From assembly GCF_036320965.1 (NCBI RefSeq), contig NC_092228.1, positions 13,070,307 to 13,134,306 on the forward strand: 64,000 bases of DNA. Direction: 5' to 3'. The position numbers and the translations under genes were made by a program. A model generated the notes under the pieces. That model saw nothing but the letters and a program-made list of their open reading frames with translations, searched no databases and was not told where the DNA came from. This document shows, piece by piece, positions 60,487 through 64,000 of the stretch. Numbering within the stretch: the first letter of the stretch is position 1; every line of letters begins with the position of its first letter. Source of the DNA: Panulirus ornatus (Eukaryota > Arthropoda > Malacostraca > Decapoda > Palinuridae).

Positions 60487-61179
60487 CTGTGTGTAAAAGG
60501 AGCACTTCAGTTGTTATGACATAAATCTACAGTAATGTCAAACAAACAGTATCATAATTATTGAGCATGTTATCAAAGAGAATTTTTTAACTTGATATGC
60601 CTTTCTGTATTGATTTGCTGTTCTTCATCATTTATTCCCTAATCTCAAACAATAGAGAAGTATTTAGCCCCTAAACAGTGGTATACCATACCATGTTCAA
60701 TCCTGTCTGTGAGAAAACAAGTCAGTATGATAGATTTGAAAGCAAAAGTAAAAAAAAAAATCAGAAAACATAATTACCTTTGTTATGGTCTGGTCCAGTG
60801 TTAAGTGAGTGGGAGACAAAGTTTGGATGATGTATATGACAGCTTTTTAATGAGAGGAGAAGTTTACTTACCTCTTACTCACCTTACCATTTTCCCAATA
60901 TCCCTCTTTTTAAGTATAGTCACCTCTCCAAATACAAATGAGGTTTATGGACCCAATGGCAGTCCTTGTGTTTTGAGGGAGCATGCTTTTGAACTTGAGC
61001 ATGGGCTTGCTACTCTGTCACAGTTCTTACTAAAGAACAACTTTTCTTTCATCCTTGAAAGGGTAACCAGTCTAACTATCAATCTGTTGCTTTGACTTAA
61101 TATTTCCCTATTTTGATCTTGATATTTTAAATAGAAATAGTCTTTGAGAGTGATGTTGTTAACATGATAAAAGGCTTAC
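60487..61179 (-). other. Fucosyltransferase intron
   Basis: GT-AG intron of about 0.7 kb between the two recognised exons. No repeat family of the window was recognised in it. Confidence 0.7.
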
Positions 61180-61321
61180 TTGGCTGATGTTTGGAGTGAT
61201 AGTACAAGGGAGTGGACATTGGCCATCCATGATGTCTAACATGTGCATGTAATACCAGTCAACATCTACATACATCTTGTTGACATACATGACTACATTT
61301 GGAATGTGACCAGACCTAAAT
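61180..61321 (-). CDS. Alpha-1,3-fucosyltransferase, upstream exon
   Basis: On the - strand a TGTTTCAG acceptor and GTAAGC donor bound 142 nt: one base closing a split codon, then 47 codons. The frame reads FRSGHIPNVVMYVNKM...DVDWYYMHMLDIMDGQCPLPCTITPNISQ. The CxxxC pair and position just before the DAVLIHLL exon fit the GT10 stem/catalytic boundary, and phase 0 joins it to the exon at 60486. The transmembrane anchor and start codon must lie further right and were not recognised before 64000. Confidence 0.8.
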
Positions 61322-61469
61322 CTGAAACATAAAGATAATTAGTACATTAGGATGATGCAGGCGACTTAATGATAATATCCATGCATGGGGCATTAAGAGA
61401 GTAGGATTGAATGATAGCAATGCACTGATGAGCCACACTGTATGCATATGATATTATTCATTAAGCTTA

Positions 61470-61740
61470 TTCAGAAATGGAGTTGCATAGCATGTTCGGT
61501 CACCTTAATGGTGTTTGCAGGAGGATGTTGAGTCTAAATGCAAATAAAAGCAATACTCTTGTTTTAAAAAGAGGTAACTTATCACAGTTTTATCAGTTGG
61601 ATGAAATTGTAAATAAGTTTAATTATATAGGGAACATGATTAGTAAGGATGATGGAATACTGAAGTCGAGAGCAGAGTTATGCAAAGGGGAAGAATTAAA
61701 GGTGTAGAGAAAGCTCAGCAAAATAGAAAGATTTTTGGGG
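61470..61740 (+). pseudogene. RT fragment of another RTE-like LINE
   Basis: Reads GVCRRMLSLNANKSNTLVLKRG...YQLDEIVNKFNYIGNMISKDDGILKSRAELCKG, corresponding to [10 protein letters not shown]...FRYLGVDL of the main family but from a different lineage. Upstream of the fucosyltransferase exons on the other strand. Confidence 0.7.
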
Positions 61741-64000
61741 AAACTTGGGCTTGAATTTTGAAAATTTTTAAATTATCCCAAAATATTTAAGCTTCTTACA
61801 TCAGAGGCAAGTACTATTAGCATGTTAAAGATATCGTATGTCAATACAGATTTCAAACTCCTACAAAAGAGAGAGCTAGTTGTCATATGTGTATTTTTCT
61901 TCCACTTTCCTGTCTCAAACAAAATGTAAATGATAATGTTTGTATTTCTTTACATGTCATCAGCATTTACATATGTTGGAAATGTCAGTGCCACCATACT
62001 TAGAAGGAAACTTGTTTTATTGAATTGGAGCTGTGTAGACTTAAGATGGGAGTTCTGGTAGATAGTATCATCTGTCATAACTTAGGGCAATCTTCATTTG
62101 TTTTACGGTATGTCATTGTTCTAAGTTACATCTTTACACCGTAAAAGAAAGGAAACCTGTTGACAACCTGCTGGTCGGATGAGTGGAGATGTTAGATTTA
62201 AGGATTATTGGTTGTTTCCTTGATAAAGGCTCTTCGTAAAAGATGCTGTGAAGCATAAGCCCAAACTGTTAATGGTGGTGTTTTTCAGTTTTCTAGATCA
62301 CTTATAAATTAAGTCATGAATTTTGGAAATTCTAGAAGAAATAATCTAGAATTGCATTTAACCCCCAATAACGAATGTTCACATGAATTAGGACATTGAC
62401 TCTGATTACGAAGTTTATGTACACAGAGATATGATACATGATAGTAAGAGCAGAAGTTATGGCCTTGCAGACTTTGCAGTATAGTCAAGAGAAGCTAAGG
62501 TAATTCTGAAACATGGAGTGCCCCAAGGGAGATATTGTTTCATTTACATAAAGAATCCCATAATGTAGACAACTGTGAAATACTCAAGATTAACTAAAGG
62601 AAAGGCCTTATACGGAAGAGAAGGGTTATGTAGAGGTTGTCTGAGCTAGAGGCATGTGCAAAAGGACTGTTCTAACGAAAAAATTGCACTCACTGATAAG
62701 CTACATTCTTCATCACTTTATGATGGTACATTTATGAAACTAAGAGTCAGAAAGAAATGTAAAAATGAAGACAGCTGTTGAGAGTCTGAAGAAGGCTGTG
62801 GAAAAGACTTTAGTGTCCTATAGAATAAACTTATGTTAACCTAAAAATGTTCATGCAAGATATGGTACTCATTCTATAATAATGCCAGTTTGGATATATC
62901 ATGAGAGTTACCTTGATGGTAAGTTACTGATGACCAGTCAGTTGCCCATTTTGTTTGATACCACACTCTAAACTATGGAACAGAATTAAAGAAGGCAACA
63001 ACAGAAGACACAGAAAAAGTGCCAAATGTGTAAATACTGAACATGAGATTAAAGAAGGAAGTTTCAGACAGTAACAGAAGCCAAGGCAAAAAAGCCATGA
63101 CTTTTGCTCATTTTTCTCCATGGTGTAAATCACTGACTTAATGATAAGCAAACGTGCAGCAACTGCTGCCAATTAGCTACAAGTTAAACACTGAAGAATT
63201 TTCAGTTTTGTCTTGAAGGTTTTTTCTTGCTCTCTTGGAAGTAGATTTTGCTGAATGTCAGAGAAAGCTTTTTTGAAACCACTGTTGTCTATAAGATGTA
63301 GTTCGAGTACAAATGAACCCAAACAACTTATTGTTACTTGGAATAGAATGGGTCTTATGTTTCCACATGTATAGCCTCAAAGGAGATGAGAGGGGCTGGT
63401 AGTATAGACTCACCCACTGCACCCATCCACAAGTACTCTAATGTATGCCTTGAGGTTTGCTCTTGCTATAAGTTTGCTTGCTAATTACTACTTTTGCAGA
63501 TGTAGTTTTTTGTTTTCAGCTTGACTTCTGCAACTGTACTTTTATGTGTTGCCCTTCCCGCCCTCAGATAAATTCGGAGGTGTGCTTTTTTTGGTATACA
63601 GAAATGCCTTGTCACTAGCAACTATAATTAGCATTAGGAAAAAATGTTACTGTCAGGTACCCATATAACATGGGGAAAAAGTATGGCCCTGTCCCCTCCA
63701 ACTGTGTTCGGTTGATTTCTGCAACTTACTGTGCAGCCACGTGTGCTTGGCCCAACAAATTGGTGGTTGGCTCTAGGGCACTAATCATGTCAAAATTGAT
63801 TTCGTGGATGTTGAACATTATTTCGGTCAAAGTAAGAAAGTTATTTTGTTTGTGATGTAGAGGAAATAAGAATGGAATGTTCTAGAACAAGTAGTGGCAG
63901 GCTTTTATGAAGATGGCCTAGGTCATTGTGGAGTGAATAAAATTTGAATATTGTGTGTATCTAAAAATTATGTAATTTAAACAATGAATAAGCAACATAT
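61741..64000. other. No gene recognised
   Basis: Should contain further 5' exons or intron of the fucosyltransferase on the - strand, but no transmembrane-anchor exon was found. No repeat recognised. Confidence 0.5.

Overview
This is a eukaryotic window, almost certainly from an arthropod. A decapod crustacean is my best guess, inferred from long introns, very dense (TA)n and other microsatellites, and heavy non-LTR retrotransposon load; no marker settles the taxon. No operons, CRISPR arrays, rRNA or tRNA genes were seen.

Two host genes can be read. The first is a complete Spindly (SPDL1-type) dynein-dynactin adaptor on the + strand, 24353-47134. It has 11 coding exons with GT-AG junctions whose phases agree across all ten introns, giving 596 codons. 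It carries the CC1 box (AAMYG), the Spindly motif (GNSLFAEVED) and a C-terminal CaaX box (CKQQ). The second is a partial alpha-1,3-fucosyltransferase (GT10) on the - strand, with two exons at 59770-60486 and 61180-61321. Its N-terminal exons and C-terminal exon were not found. The two genes converge tail to tail.

Most of the rest is one RTE-like LINE family (APE endonuclease plus reverse transcriptase, about 1000 codons in one ORF) in more than 20 copies on both strands. Ages run from nearly intact (24908-26838, 54263-55666, the full-length copy at 49691-53004) to heavily decayed (10.9, 11.9-13.9, 33.2, 36.6, 42.2-43.3 kb). A short non-autonomous family has the LINE's 5' end joined to its 3' hairpin. 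Both families are usually bordered by (TA)n tracts. The window also holds a Tigger/pogo-like element, a hAT-like element, CR1/Jockey-like fragments, an unclassified repeat family that forms a foldback, and a degenerate minisatellite field.

Layout: 1-4.7 kb, no gene seen; 4.7-7.5 kb, head-to-head LINE pair and short elements; 7.5-10.9 kb, no gene seen; 10.9-20.8 kb, LINE cluster; 20.8-24.3 kb, Spindly upstream region; 24.35-47.13 kb, Spindly, with repeats in introns 1, 2, 3, 4, 6, 7, 8 and 10; 47.1-57.4 kb, transposons and LINE cluster; 57.4-59.7 kb, minisatellite field; 59.77-61.32 kb, fucosyltransferase; 61.4-64 kb, one decayed reverse-transcriptase fragment.

The most unusual signal is in the full-length LINE. 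Its last part (52277-52844) differs from sister copies by roughly 65 sense-strand A-to-G changes against about five others, while the rest of the element is almost unchanged. This looks like ADAR-type hyperediting of a retrotransposon RNA that was then copied into the genome. Numerous nearby inverted LINE pairs could supply the double-stranded RNA.
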